This document shows, piece after piece, positions 47,913 through 59,481 of a stretch of DNA of 64,000 nt (position 1 is the stretch's first letter; the number at the start of each line of letters is the position of its first letter). Both the position numbers and the translations under genes were made by a program. The stretch covers positions 17,102,283-17,166,282 of the forward strand of contig JAJEKV010000026.1 of assembly GCA_021234155.1 (NCBI GenBank). The letters run 5' to 3'. Below the pieces are notes generated by a model, which was not told the origin of the DNA, made no database searches, and was given only the letters and a program-made list of their open reading frames with translations. The DNA comes from Isoetes taiwanensis. Its lineage: Eukaryota; Streptophyta; Lycopodiopsida; Isoetales; Isoetaceae.

Positions 47913-48659
47913 ATACACCTGAAGGCAGTTGAACATGCTATAGACGTAGTATAAGTGCCACCTTATTTTGCACTATCCTTATTGTTTTTTTTGGATCATT
48001 GGATCCAGGCATAGTTCCATGAATATGCCAAATGAAGGGGCGTGAAATTTACATCAGCCCACATATAAGTTTGCGCACCCCATACGTCTAAATATGTATA
48101 TACATACATGGTATACTTGAATCCATACACATGAGAAATGAATATAATACCATTGTGCATTCACAAAACACAGATAAGAACAAATGAGAGTGAAGAACAG
48201 ATAAGAAGAAATGAGAGTGAAGACGTGGCATTTACTAAAAACATGGCATAGCTCAAACATAACTGCATTTTCATCAGAAGTTAGAGTCTTCTTCTGAACC
48301 TCCGCGGAAAAAAAATTGAGCTTCATACAGAGAAAATGAGGAAGTTTTGAAGCACATTTGAAAAAAATGGTCAGAATCATTAAACCCAAAGCAAAAGTGA
48401 TCGCCCAAAAGATTATTGCAAAGAGATAGAGCTCCTAGAAAAAGCTCGAGTGAAAATGGCTATGGCGGCATGAGCCGATTCACACGAATCCAGAGGAGCA
48501 CGACCCAACAGCTCAGAACCAAAACCCTTTGTCTGCATCTGCCCTGCTCTGATAAGGCAGGAACAAGCTGCCACAAAGGCAGAAGCCTGTAATTTCAGAA
48601 TTTACTGAGCTTGGCAGGTGCCCTTCTCAGCTTAATTCCTAGTTGTTCCTATATAGCTG

Positions 48660-49520
48660 TTGTTTCCCCTGCCTCCCCAAGCGCCGCAAGAAGGTATACC
48701 AGGAGTACCTCTATCGCTGGAAGAGGTACAATGACTGGCATTGCCAGCAGAACACCCGCTCGCCCACCTTTTGCTTCTTGACTACCTTCGGTGGCTTGGG
48801 CCACTTCGGGTAGGGTGGACAGGCATTGGGGTCGGATGGACCCCTAGCGTCGCCTTCGGGCTCATCTGACTGCCCGCTTCCTCCTCTTCGACTTCCTCCT
48901 CTTCAACTTCCTCGTGCCGCTCCTTCAACTCCTCGTGTGGGCGAGGTTCTTCAAATATGGACCGTCCCCCTTGGACGATCCCTCCGCGACCGCTTCCTCC
49001 GCCCTCTTTCTTCTTCCTCCCGCTCCCTCTTCTTTCGAGCGACCTTCTCTTCCGGCCACTCCATCACCTTCTCCTTCCCCTTCTTCTTGCTTGAAGAAGG
49101 GGCTGACTAATGCTGGGGCTGCTGCTGCTGCCGTTGCTGATCCTGCTGCTGCTGCTTCTGATCCTGCTGCTGCTCCTCCCGGTGCTCCTCCTGGTCCTCC
49201 TCCTGTCCAGGCAGAGTGCCGACGTGCATGGTCTCATATGTCTGCTGCGCCTCTACCGAAGAAGAGCTGCCCTGGGCCTCCTGTGATGCGTGGAAAGTTT
49301 CGTCCGTTGAGCTGGAGGATTCTTCGTTCTGCCCTGGTCGGAGGTGCTCGGGGATCTGCTTCCCATGGCCTCCAGTTGCTGCTGCCATCGAAGGGGTCCG
49401 CCTTGGGCTATACTTCCTCATGGTGCATTTGGTCCTTGCCATTTCTTACGGTTAAAGAAACTGATTACGTTAAGCTGACCAAGAGAGAGAAGGATTTAGG
49501 CAAGGTTGGGGGGAAATGAG
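48660..49520 (-). pseudogene. gypsy-type gag relic, Gln/Ser-rich, GC-rich
   Basis: The interval is much more GC-rich than its surroundings. The minus-strand frame from 49442 starts MARTKCTMRKYSPRR, then an acidic Ser-rich part and a Gln-rich part (QQQDQKQQQQDQQRQQQQ) and stops near 49107. Shifted frames continue with Arg/Glu-rich sequence to about 48840. It begins about 570 bp after the primer-binding-site-like sequence at 50003-50010 on the same strand, where gag of an LTR element should start. No capsid or zinc-knuckle motif is clear, so the call rests mainly on position and composition. Plus-strand frames here (48826-49519) are by-products. Confidence 0.45.
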
Positions 49521-50011
49521 GTGGCAATAAGATATTTAAAAAAAAGGAAGATGCTCTAGGGAATATTCTCGTACCATTAATAGGTCTACTAATTAGCCCC
49601 CCTTATTAAATACTCTAATATATCTAATTATTAATATATACTTAATACTGTATTATACTATAATTTCGAATTTTTCCTAATGGTTTGAAGTGTTAATTAT
49701 GAATTTGCACCATTTTTCACCCAGGTCTCGGATTGGCATGATTCTTCGACCCATTTTAGGTGAAACCTGATGCTGATGCATAATTTTCACTCCAATTTTA
49801 CTAGAATGTTAATTTGACTCATTCTTTTTCCTCGTCTAACAACTTAGCCTATTCTTACAGACCCACTACCTAGGAGAAAAATTTTTCCCCTATTTTCGAG
49901 GTTCCATGGTGGAAATTTTTCATTTCACACTCTATTAGGCCTGTTAGACTACTTTCAGGGACATGGTCAGTGCTAGTTCCTGGTCAACCAAGAACATCGC
50001 TTTGATACCAT

Positions 50012-50687
50012 TGTGACACTCCCTACTAAATATACGGTGCCCGGCCGTACACTCCGTAGGAAATCCCCCATCCGGTCCTTCAACCGCATGGGCCCTCCGT
50101 CTATCCCTCACTCTGGGATGACCTTAGTGCGGGAAGGGGACACGAAGGTGTCTTGCGCGCCCTTCCCCTATGGGCTCCTATCACAGCGGAAGCATAAACA
50201 ACATCAGAACTAGCAATACAACACATCATACTACCTCGAAGGGTAGCTCATCCACGTATCCGTAACTACAAAAAAGATAAACATATGCCATAAAACATGA
50301 GAGCTCCTACCCATGGCTCCGACTCATAAGGAGGATGACTGACTGGCTAGGCCTCAAGATAGAGCAGACCGAGTCATAACAATGGCGGGGCTAGCTATAG
50401 ACAATGGCTAGGGTTGACCACTCCATCCGCCCCTCTTGTGCATACTTTGCAGAATGAGCTAGATCGGGCTCTGACATGACTCTAGCCTTCCGGATATGCA
50501 ATCCCATGGTATCATCCATTGGGACTACTCCAGGTTGCATCTCCCCGGTCCGTCGAGGCAGGAAGGGTTGCATCTCCCCTTCCCGGGGTCTAGAGGTTCC
50601 ACGGGCAGCCAGAGAATCGTGGCGACACACGATTCGTACACGACTTAACCCCACAAAACAGGTGCCAAGATCATGCTGTGATACCAC
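50012..50687 (-). mobile_element. LTR, partial, with adjacent PBS
   Basis: On the minus strand the LTR ends ...GTGTCACA at 50012. One base later comes TGGTATCA (50010-50003) continuing AAGCG, the usual Met-tRNA primer site of plant LTR elements. The LTR body resembles the first part of the neighbouring LTR (CTCATAAGGAGGATGACTGAC with CTCATGGGGGAACGACTGAC; ACTCCATCCGCCCCTC in both). It is cut off at 50687 by the neighbouring LTR. Confidence 0.7.
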
Positions 50688-52153
50688 TGTGACGCCCCCT
50701 ACTTCCTCTACGATGCTCCCATCGTATTAGAAGGCGGAGTTCATCCCCCTGGCAGCCAAACTGGCAGGGGCCATCCACCTGGCGCCGCCCCGTCTTCCTT
50801 CGGGCTCGACCTAGCTGTGGAAGCACGAATAAACATGAGCACATAACATCAATATATCGAGGGGTGATCACGTCATAATATAACGTATACAACAACATCA
50901 ATAACATCAACATAGGGGGAATCCTACCCAAGGCTCAGACTCATGGGGGAACGACTGACGGCTTGGGTCTCCAGAAGTCAATGCATCAGACTGAATTCAT
51001 GGCAATTGGATTGGGCTGGCATAAGAACATGGCTGTTGGGTAGTCCACTCCATCCGCCCCTCCCGTGCACACTTTGCAGAGTAGGTTGAAAAGTATTGGG
51101 ACCGGACCGTAGCCTGCCGGGTGCATAGCCAAGAGGGCTACTACTGGGTTGCATCTTCCCAGTCCCGATGAGGCAGGAGGAGAGTCACCTCCCCTCTAGA
51201 GGCATGCATGCCCATCACAGGCGGCTAGAGGGCCACTGCCCGTATTCGACTTGAACCTCATTGAAGGTGACACATTACCCAAGAGGTGTCGAGCTCATGC
51301 CTTGCCCACACGCAGTGGCAAACCATTAAGCCTAGCCCACTAAGATCCCTGGTAGGCTTTACACACCAGATGGATCAATCTGTAATAGAACAAGTCCTCC
51401 TTATTCCACCGGTCTAGCCCCGCCACCCACAACCAGGCGGGCTCTTGTGCACAGACCGCATTAATTGGGAATTAATGAGGTTATCTAGATTTATCAACTA
51501 TTGAGGCTTTCAGGGTCTCTACCCCCCTTCCCAATACACAGAAGAGTATCTATCAAAGAGCATCATCATCATCAAGACTGAAATATAAAATAACATCTAA
51601 TCTATCTACCTAAACATCCATAGTTAGGTTCCTTTGTTAGGGCTTATGATCTCAGAATCTATAAGGCCTCTAAGGCTGAACTAACATGCTAAACCAACTC
51701 ATTGCCGGGCTAAAAGGTGGCTTTGCACAACAAACTAACCATTTACCTGATCCCTGACTTGCTCCAGCTCCTCGGAATGCGTCCATGGCTTCGATCTTGC
51801 TGAAGACTACCGCTGCAAAACTGGCTCAACGACGCTTGGCAATGCGAACTAGGGTCTTGGCTTGGCCGGAATGGCTCAGGGAAACCCTAATTTTGAAAGA
51901 AGAAAGGTTTAGGGTTTAAGGAAAAACCCTTATATGGGAACTTTTAGGGTTAGGTTGAGAATTGGCCAAATGGGGTTTTGCCACTTGGCACGGGGTTTAT
52001 AATTGTATATGTTTATTAAACATGCACAACATACGAGTTTGCCCCCTAGGTGCAACCCTTTACGTCCTTCCAGTACTTGTCATGCTGACATGTATGTGTG
52101 ACGTGGCAGTATAATATACGTATTCGGATCGTATGTTATACTGGAACGTCACA
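50688..52153 (-). mobile_element. full-length 1466-bp LTR with PBS
   Basis: Its ends are TGTGACG (50688-50694) and CGTCACA (52147-52153), a 7-bp inverted repeat with canonical TG...CA. On the minus strand it is followed by G and TGGTATCA (50686-50679), the Met-tRNA primer-binding motif, so this is a 5'-type LTR. The downstream sequence then turns into a related LTR rather than an internal region, meaning the internal part was deleted or the two elements were joined. The distal part is shared with 20590-21138. Confidence 0.8.
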
Positions 52154-52194
52154 GCTTCAAAATTGAAGGTAATATTGGCAGAGCATGTTCAACA

Positions 52195-52290
52195 TGTCAA
52201 ATTCACAACCTGCATATAACTTACATTTTTAAGATCTTATTCAACGTGTCAAATTCACAACCTGCATATAACTTACATTTTTAAGTTACA
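52195..52290. repeat. 52-bp tandem duplication
   Basis: TGTCAAATTCACAACCTGCA through ACATTTTTAAG occurs at 52195 and 52247. Confidence 0.9.
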
Positions 52291-52299
52291 ACCAAAGTT

Positions 52300-53340
52300 C
52301 TTTTCATTAAAAAGAAGTAAATACATTCAGTCCTAGAGCATTCCCATTGAACACACATTGCATCAGAAGTTGTGATTACAGCGGTAGTGTATAGCAAATT
52401 TGGATCATAAATCATAAGTTTTTCATCACAACACTTCCTCGTGAACTTGCAATTCTTAAACAAAACACTTAGAGAGAAATCACAGAAAGTAGTACTGATA
52501 TACATACAACAACTCATTCAAAAGGGCCAACAAGCTGCTTGTTTTAGAACAAAACCGTCCTTTCCAGTTACCAAAAGCTCTAAAGGACACATTCTAGCAT
52601 AGAAGCTCAAACCTTTTTACCTTTGATCAACTGCTTGAACCGATGCTGAAAGAAGTAACATCAAATTAAAAAGAGCCTGATTCCATGATAAAAATCTTGG
52701 AAGCTGAAGATGGAACAGTCGGTGGTATACCCCCCTCCCAAATGCTCTTCTTGCAAGAATATTGTGTGGTATACCCTCCTCCTGAATGCTATTCCTGCGA
52801 GTTTAGAATGGTATGAACATTTAATGTATGCTCGCCAAAGTTGAATTAAAGTTTTGAAGCCTTGTAGTCAAAGATAACATTGTAAGCAATATTTCCTATT
52901 AGAATGACTGGATGAACCTTGAAACGTTGGTGCTAAAGCTTGGGGCTTAACCTTCACCATAACATACTACAACTATTGAGCTTGTTAATCTAATGTGTTG
53001 GTTCTATTCAATTCTATTCGAGAGTAGATTCAAAATTTAATGCCACACTTCTACTTAATGGATATTAAAGGGAACTATAAGTCACCATATTGAGGTAATT
53101 GAATTAATGAGGATTCCCTTCTCGAACTGGACCTTTTTTGACAGATGATAAGTCTAGGGCTTGCCTATCTATAGAGGAGTCACAAAGAAAGAGATCAGTA
53201 GCTTTTTTCTGCACTTCCGACAGTGCAAGTGCTACTTGCTGCTCACAGTCTGTGACATCCTGTAATTAACAATATTTTTAGCATATTAAATATATCAAAC
53301 AAAATTATCTAATGCCTTGTGGCACTCTTGGAGCTCTCCT
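52300..53340. other. spacer, nothing recognised
   Basis: A short duplicated GTGGTATACCC-CCTCC segment is seen at about 52720 and 52766. No gene. Confidence 0.45.
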
Positions 53341-53343
53341 TGA

Positions 53344-54050
53344 CTATTTTGTTGGAGGTGGATCAAACAATCCTTTGTAGAGTTCTTTTTGCTTTTCATA
53401 TAGCTGTTTATCTTGTTGAGCCATAACATGCAATTCATGAATTAATGCCTTATCATCAGGTGCCAGTTGCTTTACTTTTTTAAAATCATTTCTTGCTTCA
53501 TCTATTCTGCCAAGAGCAGCTTGTGCCTTACCACATCGATAGAGAGCTTTAACATTATCTGGTTTCTCTGATACCGCCTGCAAGAAGGTACTGTAATCTA
53601 TCATAATCCACAAAGGCATTACCCTTATCAAGCTAAAAATGTTTCATTCAACTTATAATTTACCATGTTGCATTGTCCAATTTCTTCCTCATATTTTTCA
53701 AGCTTCAGATAGCAAGGCCGCCATGTTCAAATGACATGGTAACTTCACAGCATTCGCCATGTCCTTATACTTTCCAAATAACTGAACATAAAGTCATCTT
53801 CCATGTAGGCTAGCGCCTGCAAAAAATAAGCATAATTTTGAGACTTGCAGATAAAAAACTAGAGGTCAGTAGCCCTGGACCCTTAAAAAGCAATGAAGAG
53901 TTGTGCTCATAACGAAGCTATCATGTGCAAAACACCATATTGCAATATAGATATAGAATAACTATCAGGAATCCCTGAAAATTACCAAATCATATTGTTG
54001 CATGGCTTCTTCAATACTTTTTGAATTAAAAGCTTCATTTCCATCAACCC
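53344..54050 (-). pseudogene. FKBP42 / TWISTED DWARF 1-like TPR region
   Basis: Three minus-strand exon remnants appear in correct order. About 54048-53986: VDGNEAFNSKSIEEAMQQYD-L with a GTAAT donor. From about 53817: ALAYMEDDFMF, then by frameshift FGKYKDMANAVKLPCHLNMA, then by another shift CYLKLEKYEEEIGQCNM. Last exon 53577-53344: AVSEKPDNVKALYRCGKAQA, then ALGRIDEARNDFKKVKQLAP, ending KELYKGLFDPPPTK-stop. This is the TPR domain of plant FKBP42, an immunophilin acting with HSP90 in ABCB auxin-transporter biogenesis. Introns are kept, so it is not a processed copy. The FKBP domain is absent upstream and the C-terminal membrane anchor is missing. Two frameshifts in the middle exon make it a pseudogene. 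Confidence 0.75.
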
Positions 54051-54059
54051 TTGGCAATG

Positions 54060-54640
54060 CACCTAGTCTGTAAAGCAATGAGCTTTACAGATTCTTTATG
54101 CCCTAGAGTTGCGTTTATGCTTGTCAAGATCTGCTTGAAGTTGTTGATCTGTTGAGACATGGATATTCTTGCCAGCTGCATCAACGAAAGGCATGGTCGA
54201 AACTTCAAGATCTGCCCCTTACAAACGGGCACATCTATGGCGCCTCAGATCTTCAGGAGGAATGCCTAACGTATGATACAGGCATCCTCCTTCCCGCCTA
54301 TCTTCCTTTTCTCGACCACCTACGGCAAAATGGTGGTCGAGACGTATTTCTCTTCGACCGTATATGGACGCCTAATTTCAAAAATAACCCCTAAAACCAT
54401 CATTCATTTAAATTGGATTTATGTTTGTTCCAAAAGCACGCCACTTTTGCATACCCTTTTCTCAATATAGTGTTTTGTTGTGTGGCATGCTGTATTGCAA
54501 ATTTTTGCATTGTAGTAGTGGGTGGTTTAACATTTTCTTGTTTTAGTGAGAAGAATGTGGTGTTTCAATAGCATTTGTAGATAACAACACATCAATATAC
54601 AGAGAACACTTTTTACATTGTATTCACTTGATATGAAGAT
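54060..54640. other. spacer
   Basis: No gene. Plus-strand frames at 54152-54470 have no motifs. Confidence 0.4.
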
Positions 54641-54644
54641 TACA

Positions 54645-55683
54645 TCATGGAGGGACTAGTCCTTTCTTTGTCAAATAACTCTCAAGATAGGGATCCATCT
54701 CCTTAGTCCAATCTAGTTCTGGATGCGTTTTGACAACATCTGATATTGTTTTACCAGAAGCCAAGCCACTCATGATGGACATGAATAGTGCTAGAAACTC
54801 ATCTGTTGAGTAATCTTGTGGAGTATAAGTTGGTGGATTTAGAGCCTGACCTTGATTATAAAAGCACTTAAGAGCATCATCATCTACTATTATGATGTCC
54901 TCTTTCTTTTGAATGCCAAGCTGATCCATCATAGTACCAAGATGTTTCACGAAGACCGGTTTGCCATCCGGATCTCTTGGATGTGGAAACTTTATACACT
55001 TACTTTGGTCCCAAATCGTCACAAAGTCTCGATTCATGCCTGGTAACACCCTAAGTACTTCATCAACATTTCTGCGTTCCATTGAGGACCAGATGTCAAC
55101 TTGAAACAATCTGAACGCCTCATTCATCATATCTTCTAAGTGTGGACGAGGATAGATCCACTTAGTATTCGATTCTAGAGGGACTTGCTCGAAGTCATCA
55201 CTGTTAATAAGCTTCTTAGGAAACGTTTTACACAGGACATCATTCAGATCGAAGACAATGATTTCGTCACAAGCAGGTGGAGCCCTGAACCATGGAAAAC
55301 AAAGAGTTAGCCATGCAAAAGTGTTCTGCAATACACGCCAAGTGCATTTTATCCTTCATAAATAAGCTACATATCGCGCATGGCGTGAATTACCTTTCAT
55401 CGTCGCCGTCATCCGCAGCAGTCGTAGCGTCTACTTCACTCCCCGGATGCTTACTGTCAGAAGTATGAACGCCACCGTTAAGTTCGGACACATTCTCTTC
55501 TATGAAAGCTACCACAGGGGTTTGATTCCTAACCTCAGTGGTTGCATCTGAGCTTGCATGACCATCCTGGCTGCTATCAGCAACTGCCGCAGTCGTACCC
55601 CCAAGCTGGATATTACCAGTTGGAATGTTATCAAGCATGGACGCCAAATTTTTCTCCATGGTCTCACGTTCCCGCTCTAGCAT
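54645..55683 (-). CDS. FCP1/TIM50-type HAD phosphatase domain, spliced and open
   Basis: Exon 1 (ATG 55683 to 55394) joins exon 2 (55284 to stop 54645) at consensus GT-AG sites in frame, giving 309 residues. Residues 1-97 are acidic and Ser/Thr-rich (disordered). The HAD core begins IIVFDLNDVLCKTF (motif I at about 109), then WIYPRPHLEDMM, VDIWSSMERRNVDEVLRVLP, WDQSKCIKF, DPDGKPVFVKHLG and DIIIVDDDALKC. This order is that of NLI-interacting-factor/TIM50 phosphatases. Motif I is D-x-N instead of D-x-D: the acid/base Asp is Asn, predicting weak or lost phosphatase activity, as in some TIM50-type binding proteins. The frame runs upstream of the ATG as a coherent protein interrupted by two stops (about 55740-55760), so it was probably the C-terminal domain of a longer protein. 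Confidence 0.7.
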
Positions 55684-55747
55684 TTCGGCCTTCTCCTCGG
55701 GGGTTGCATTGCTTTTTGAACATTCTGGAGTTGCACTCGTAGGCTTT

Positions 55748-56147
55748 TATGAACTAGTATTCTACTTCTGCCCTTTGTAAGGTACCAAAGCCAACGGGTT
55801 TTTATCTTTGACAGGACCCCAATCAGCCGTGGCTAGTACCTTTTCGAAAGACACTTCAAGAAAATCCCTGGACTGGTCATCGTTGACGAAACTTAAACAT
55901 CTTCTTGATGTCTTCAGGGCCTCTCTACCACACAGCAAGTGGTATCAAGTGGTGCAAATGCCTCAACAAGATAGCTTGCCAGATTGATTGCAAACCCATG
56001 TTTATTCAAGGGTCCCTTTTCTTTTGTCAGCAATTCCAGAGTGATGTCTTTCCGGTAGAGGTTAGGAACATCAAATTCCTCGCCTTCATTTGCTTCATCC
56101 TCATCATCTGCTTTGTAGAAGATATTTTTCAAGTTGGGTTCATCCAA
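55748..56147 (-). pseudogene. central segment of the multidomain locus, methyltransferase-like (tentative)
   Basis: The minus strand reads DEPNLKNIFYKADDEDEANE, then GEEFDVPNLYRKDITLELLT, then HGFAINLASYLVEAFAPLDT-TCCVV, and the frame breaks at about 55915. After the break: DDQSRDFLEVSFEKVLATAD, WGPVKDKNPLALVPYKGQK, a stop, and on into the HAD exon. The LVEAFAPLDTTCCVV stretch resembles the lead-in to the first glycine loop of DNA methylases (LVEAF-x-x-x-G-x-V-x-D), but the glycine loop itself is missing, perhaps deleted at the break. The assignment is therefore weak. Confidence 0.4.
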
Positions 56148-56281
56148 AAGAAAACACTGCCATGTTATCCGATGCCCCTTTGCTCTTATCTACCCCATAG
56201 TCGTCATCTGGCACAAGGGATATCATTACGAAGATTATACAAGCGCTTTTATACTGCATTCTCAAATCAGTATCCTTTGTC

Positions 56282-57370
56282 TCAAAGAGAAGAGAGCCCA
56301 ACGACCTTTAGGCATTCCAAGTCGTATGAAGCCACCAAAGCATGCATATGAGGCTCTTCTGGGGGGCATATGATGACAATAGTAAAGAGCTTCTGAGTTG
56401 TTAAGCCTATGCAGCTACTAAAAAACTGCCAGTACTCTGTTGAGTCATCTCCTTCTCTCCTTTTGCAATCCCGCGCTATCCAATACAAACAGAGAAATAT
56501 TACGAGGGCCTATTGTTGTATCGGGTAGGAGACCTTTATAGCCGCGAGAGACCAGGTATTGGAGTGCGGGTAAGTCACCACCAACATCTTCGGGATCGAC
56601 AACCTTTCTTCTCATTTCAGCCATCACCTTATCGGATAGCTTTATTGATTGTCTTTGTTGGTTCTTTGATTTCTGTTTTTGCAGAAATTCCTTCACCAAA
56701 AGACGTATTTCTTGATGTCATCAGCCAGACACGCCATACTTGTCTAGCGGGCCGACTTCGCACAATGTTACATCACCGGATAGCTTCAAGTTCTTCACCA
56801 ACCGCTACCTTTCATAACTTGCATGTTCTTTATATGAGTGCAACAATCAATGAAGGACATTTTGTCCTTAACTGAAGAAGCCTTCTTGTACAGAACTTCT
56901 TTGTTTATGCATTGATTTAACAACCAAATGATTTCATCATCTTGAAGGCCATGTACTTTCCTCATCTCGGTAGTCTTGAGATCAAATATTGAAGTATCTT
57001 GAGGAGGCACTCGTCCCATTGGGTCCGTAGTCGCTTACGAGCATAAGCATCCCGTAACTTCGTTCCACTTCACCCAGACTTCGTCCTTAGCGAAGACGAT
57101 CTTGTAGGCATCTGTAGGACCTCTGGAAGCTGCTTCAGACGTCTCGCCTGCTTCCTCCCCAGTTTTTTTTCCTGTTTTTTTGGCTCTTGGTTTCCTATCT
57201 TGGATGATAGTCTGAGCCAAGGTCTTTTCCAATGCCTTAAACTCCTCAGACTTCGTTCCTCCCTGTTTTGTTTGCAGGGGTCTTCCATATTCTATCCATT
57301 GCTGGGTTGTTTCACGTAAGGGCTGCACGTGTAAGGAAAGCATGTCAGCCAATATGAGCAGGGCATACAA
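56282..57370 (-). pseudogene. middle part of the multidomain locus, frameshifted
   Basis: Successive frames on the minus strand give PLRETTQQWIEYGRPLQTKQ, a Lys-rich linker (KPRAKKTGKKTGEEAGE), KDEVWVKWNEVTG, then MRKVHGLQDDEIIWLLNQCI, NLKLSGDVTLCEVGPLDKYG, LVKEFLQKQKSKNQQRQSIK, EDVGGDLPALQYLVSRGYKG, ISLFVLDSAGLQKE and, after a further shift, TEYWQFFSSCIGLTTQKLFT, IVIICPPEEPHMHALVASYD. At least four frame changes are needed. Alternating hydrophobic strands (SLFVLDSAG, FTIVIICPPE) suggest an alpha/beta fold. I do not recognise the family. Confidence 0.45.
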
Positions 57371-57437
57371 AAATTAACCGCTTTTTAGATCAAGCAAAAA
57401 GGATAATCAGGAAACGTCAAAGGCAGCCGTGCCAATT

Positions 57438-57755
57438 CACGCCTGGCGTGAATTCATGCTGCCAATTCGCGTGTGGCGTGAATTCATGCTGACAATTCGC
57501 GGACGAATACACGCCAGGCGCGAATTGGCAGCATGAATACACGCCAGGGCGCGAATTCGCGCCTGGCGTGTATTCGTCCGTGAATTGGCAGCATGAATAC
57601 ACGCCACGCGCGAATTGACAACGTACTGCATTCGCGCCTGGCGTGTATTCATCCGCATTCGTTGTCAATTCGCGCCTGGCGTGTATTCATGCTGCCAATT
57701 CGCGGACGAATACACACCAGGCGCGAATTGGTAGCATGAATACACGCCACGCGCG
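57438..57755. repeat. array of ten 13-bp near-palindromes (CRCGCCWGGCGYG)
   Basis: Copies at 57438, 57468 (degenerate), 57510, 57540 (one extra G), 57558, 57600 (degenerate), 57633, 57671, 57713 (one change) and 57743 (degenerate). Most are embedded in GAATA...GAATT context and linked by GGCAGCAT or its complement. CACGCCTGGCGTG is fully palindromic around its middle base. The array lies between the ParB-like part and the middle part of the locus, either in an intron or as an insertion. Confidence 0.85.
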
Positions 57756-57788
57756 AATTGGCACGCCTTGACACACGCTGGACCTAGT

Positions 57789-58996
57789 CTAACTCTGTTC
57801 CACCAAATATACTAATCTTTTATAAAGAAAGACTTCGCCCATTTCGTTCAATGTTGCACTAATCTCTGCCAGGTCCTCTGCAGGGGTATGGGGGCTTAGA
57901 AACCGACACCTCCTGTGGTTGTAATGTAGCATATACATTGTTTGTTCGGTTTGCTTAGCCTGGTTGGATAGGGATCGTTGTGCCTCAATAGAATGCTGTC
58001 CGTCAATAATAAGGAAGCATACATTAGGGTTCTCCACTGTTACCTCTTCTAGTGTTGTCCACTGGAGTGGAGCATCCTTTTTCTTATCCCAAGGAAGCAC
58101 GTCAGCTGGCATAGGAACTTGGCCTGGATTCCTCACCATCGCCCCCAATATTTCTCTTGCATGCTCAGGGTCATACCTCCTGCTAACAAGACTTGACTTA
58201 TGTGATCTCACCAGACGGTCAACATGGATGGGATGTGTAAAAGATTGGCCAAGTGGGTAGTTGTCTGTATACTTGACTAGCCTACTCATTGCCTCCAGCT
58301 GCAATTTCTTTTCGGAGTCATTTTCTGCCAAAATGCCATCAATCACTGCGGCGGGGATGTCCTTTCCTAAGTCCAAAGAATCTTCGTACATCCCTGATAT
58401 CATTTTGATGCTTCATCTCCTCCAGGTAGTAACTTGGAGAAGGTCCTCGCAAAGCTCTCCTCACTGCAGACACCTCTTCACTAATAGAAACTGGAGTGAG
58501 GACAGTATTTTGAGGCCATCCGTACTTGAAACATGACTCAGCACAACATCCTTCTTCATCAGACCATCTTTGAAAGCAGTTGCCCTGGCATGTGTAAATC
58601 TGACGAGATCTTTTTTGTGGTTCTTCACAACCTCCATTAGGAGTTGACAACATATGTCATCCTGCTCCTCACAAGTGATAAGAATACCTTGTTTCTTCAT
58701 AAGATCGGTCTCTTTCTTTCTGGAGTGTAACACAAGATCCACCTTACCATTTGTTTTGCCTACATCAACATACCACTCCCCGCGACCATCCATCCATCTT
58801 CTCCTCGGGGCATGGAGGATCCGCGGTTCCCCTTCCGATAATGGATCCGCTATCATCCATCGACAATGCATAGATATCTGGCCCTCATTGGGCTTTCCCT
58901 TCTTACGTGAGCTGGGAGTCACTGGAGTATCTTCCGAGCCTCTTGCTTTTTTAGGAGGAGGTGTAGGAGCTACCATTCGGTTTTGTCTCTTCTTCC
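57789..58996 (-). pseudogene. ParB-like domain protein, N-terminal part of the multidomain locus
   Basis: After an acceptor (TCGTTTGCAG) the minus strand from 58996 reads KKRQNRMVAPTPPPKKARGS (a nuclear-localisation-like basic leader). It continues CRWMIADPLSEGEPRILHAP, WYVDVGKTNGKVDLVLHSRK and VRFTHARATAFKDGLMKKDV. A frameshift (about 58520) gives NTVLTPVSISEEVSAVRRAL, and a second (about 58400) gives MYEDSLDLGKDIPAAVIDGI. The rest is open to 57789: PIHVDRLVRSHKSSLVSRRY, ADVLPWDKKK, VCFLIIDGQHSIEAQRSL. The pattern of a substrate loop, then a hydrophobic strand and IDGQHSIEA, resembles the ParB/sulfiredoxin fold (GERR in ParB, DGxHR in relatives), with the final Arg replaced by Ser. With two frameshifts it is a pseudogene in this copy. 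Confidence 0.55.
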
Positions 58997-59481
58997 CTGC
59001 AAACGAGGGTGCAATACACGCTTAGTGCGATTTCGAGTGGTCATCAATTCCGGCCAGGCTAAATTACAGAATGGCATACAGTCCCCAATTACATACATGC
59101 ACTCATAAGGCGTGCCAATTACAAAGATGCCCTAACGCACACACTTTCGGCAGGCCAACTAAAACACGCATACTACTTTACACACTGTGTGGACAAATTA
59201 TAGACGTAAACGCTTAATCATGAGCGAGAACAATTTAACACGGAAAGACATTTATTATGCGGATGCAAATACAAGTCACCGCGGAAATGAGCAGCTAAAG
59301 AAATGATAGACGAGGAGTGTGAGCGACTATAGAAATTTAAGTCAACGCTACGTAAATAATAGACAGGAGTATAGGCGTAAGATACTGAGCAAATACGATG
59401 CATACTGAGCAAACATTGCACACTAATCAGAGCAATGAACAATGAATGAATAACACCGCACGAATGATGACAATACCGACC

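Noticed and set aside
48826..49519. plus-strand Pro/Ser/Ala-rich ORFs as a gene
   Set aside because: They are the complement of the Gln/Ser-rich gag-like minus-strand frame, whose position after the primer-binding site fits better.
57438..57755. CRISPR-like array
   Set aside because: Repeat units are on both strands, irregularly spaced, and linked by the same short sequence rather than unique spacers; the context is eukaryotic.
54645..58976. bacterial ParABS or restriction-modification contamination
   Set aside because: The locus has GT-AG introns, low-complexity plant-type linkers, and sits among plant repeats; there is no ParA, no operon and no ribosome binding sites.
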